Assembly (NCBI RefSeq): GCF_035582795.1
Contig: NC_134365.1
Coordinates: 138,287,077 to 138,351,076, forward strand
DNA: 64,000 bases
Source: Mycteria americana
Lineage: Eukaryota; Chordata; Aves; Ciconiiformes; Ciconiidae
Direction: 5' to 3'
A model generated the notes under the pieces. The model did no database searches. It was given only the letters and a program-made list of their open reading frames with translations, and was not told where the DNA came from. Position numbers and translations under genes: made by a program. Below, in pieces: positions 63,711 through 64,000 of this stretch; positions within the stretch are counted from its first letter, which is position 1, and every line of letters begins with the position of its first letter.

Positions 63711-64000
63711 GCATCTACTTAAGTTGGTCATCTAATGCCTTTTGTATTCCCTAGTGAGAAGCCCACCTAGTGAGAATTTTTGTATTCCAGCTTAAGGTTA
63801 GGAGCTCTCTCCAGAGCGTTTATCAAACTGCAAACTCCATTTTGAATAACTCCTCAAAATGCTAACTTTCCTGCTAGCTTTTGCCCTTCAGATGGGAATG
63901 CGGTTCTGAGCAGCAGGGATACAGAACACATGAACAAGGGTCATTAAACCTTCCCAATCCTCTCTGCCCATGAGCAGGCTCTGTGGTGGGGTGCTGGCAA

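Larger units (their letters stand above)
53665..64000 (-). other. GLRA2: GLRA2 last intron, continuing beyond the window
   Basis: More than 10 kb upstream of the last GLRA2 exon. I looked for the preceding exon, which should encode TM3 (IDIWMAVCLLFVF-type) and the loop start, on the minus strand and did not find it. The whole stretch is therefore taken as intron. It contains a MIR-like element, a decayed CR1-like LINE, an AT-rich tandem repeat, G11, the GGGGCA array, a GC-rich patch at 61855-62100 and a (CA)n-like region. Confidence 0.8.

Noticed and set aside
53700..64000. Search for the next upstream GLRA2 exon (TM3 and loop start)
   Set aside because: No minus-strand sequence resembling the TM3 exon with splice sites was found, so it is probably beyond the window.

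Overview
This is vertebrate nuclear DNA and most likely from a bird. It has widely spaced exons with GT-AG introns. It carries CR1 LINE copies that end in the short ATTCTATG/ATTCTGTG repeats typical of bird genomes, plus older CR1-like and MIR-like fossils. No bacterial or viral gene organisation is visible. Two protein-coding genes are present, both partial, and they point towards each other.

Left side, 1-15.1 kb, + strand: the 3' two thirds of FANCB, a Fanconi anaemia core-complex subunit. Eight exons join in a single open frame of 622 codons plus a stop. The window opens inside an exon, so the N-terminal part lies to the left. The largest intron (1943-7767) holds a 1.2-kb 5'-truncated CR1 with a recognisable reverse transcriptase. 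Another intron (8947-11076) holds a MIR-like SINE. The 3' UTR is short, with two AATAAA signals.

Middle, about 15.1-52.1 kb: some 37 kb of intergenic DNA between two converging 3' ends. I see no convincing gene. It is mostly AT-rich. A roughly 1.2-kb GC- and CpG-rich island with a TATA-like element at its right edge (24.9-26.0 kb) looks like an orphan promoter. Smaller GC-rich patches lie near 28.0, 29.4 and 40.4 kb. Two hairpin-forming sequences lie at 40.4 and 44.0 kb, and a second CR1 3' end is at 51.6 kb.

Right side, about 52.1-64 kb, - strand: the 3' end of GLRA2, the glycine receptor alpha-2 subunit. It consists of a probable 3' UTR, the last coding exon (end of the TM3-TM4 loop, TM4 and C-terminus), and more than 10 kb of the preceding intron. 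The intron carries a MIR-like element, a decayed CR1-like LINE and a striking (GGGGCA)n hexamer array.

FANCB (DNA cross-link repair) and GLRA2 (chloride channel) have no functional link. Their tail-to-tail adjacency matches the order I recall from human Xp22, where they are also neighbours. This looks like ordinary conserved vertebrate synteny. I did not find a new biological system. The items most worth checking are the orphan CpG/TATA region and the G-rich array.
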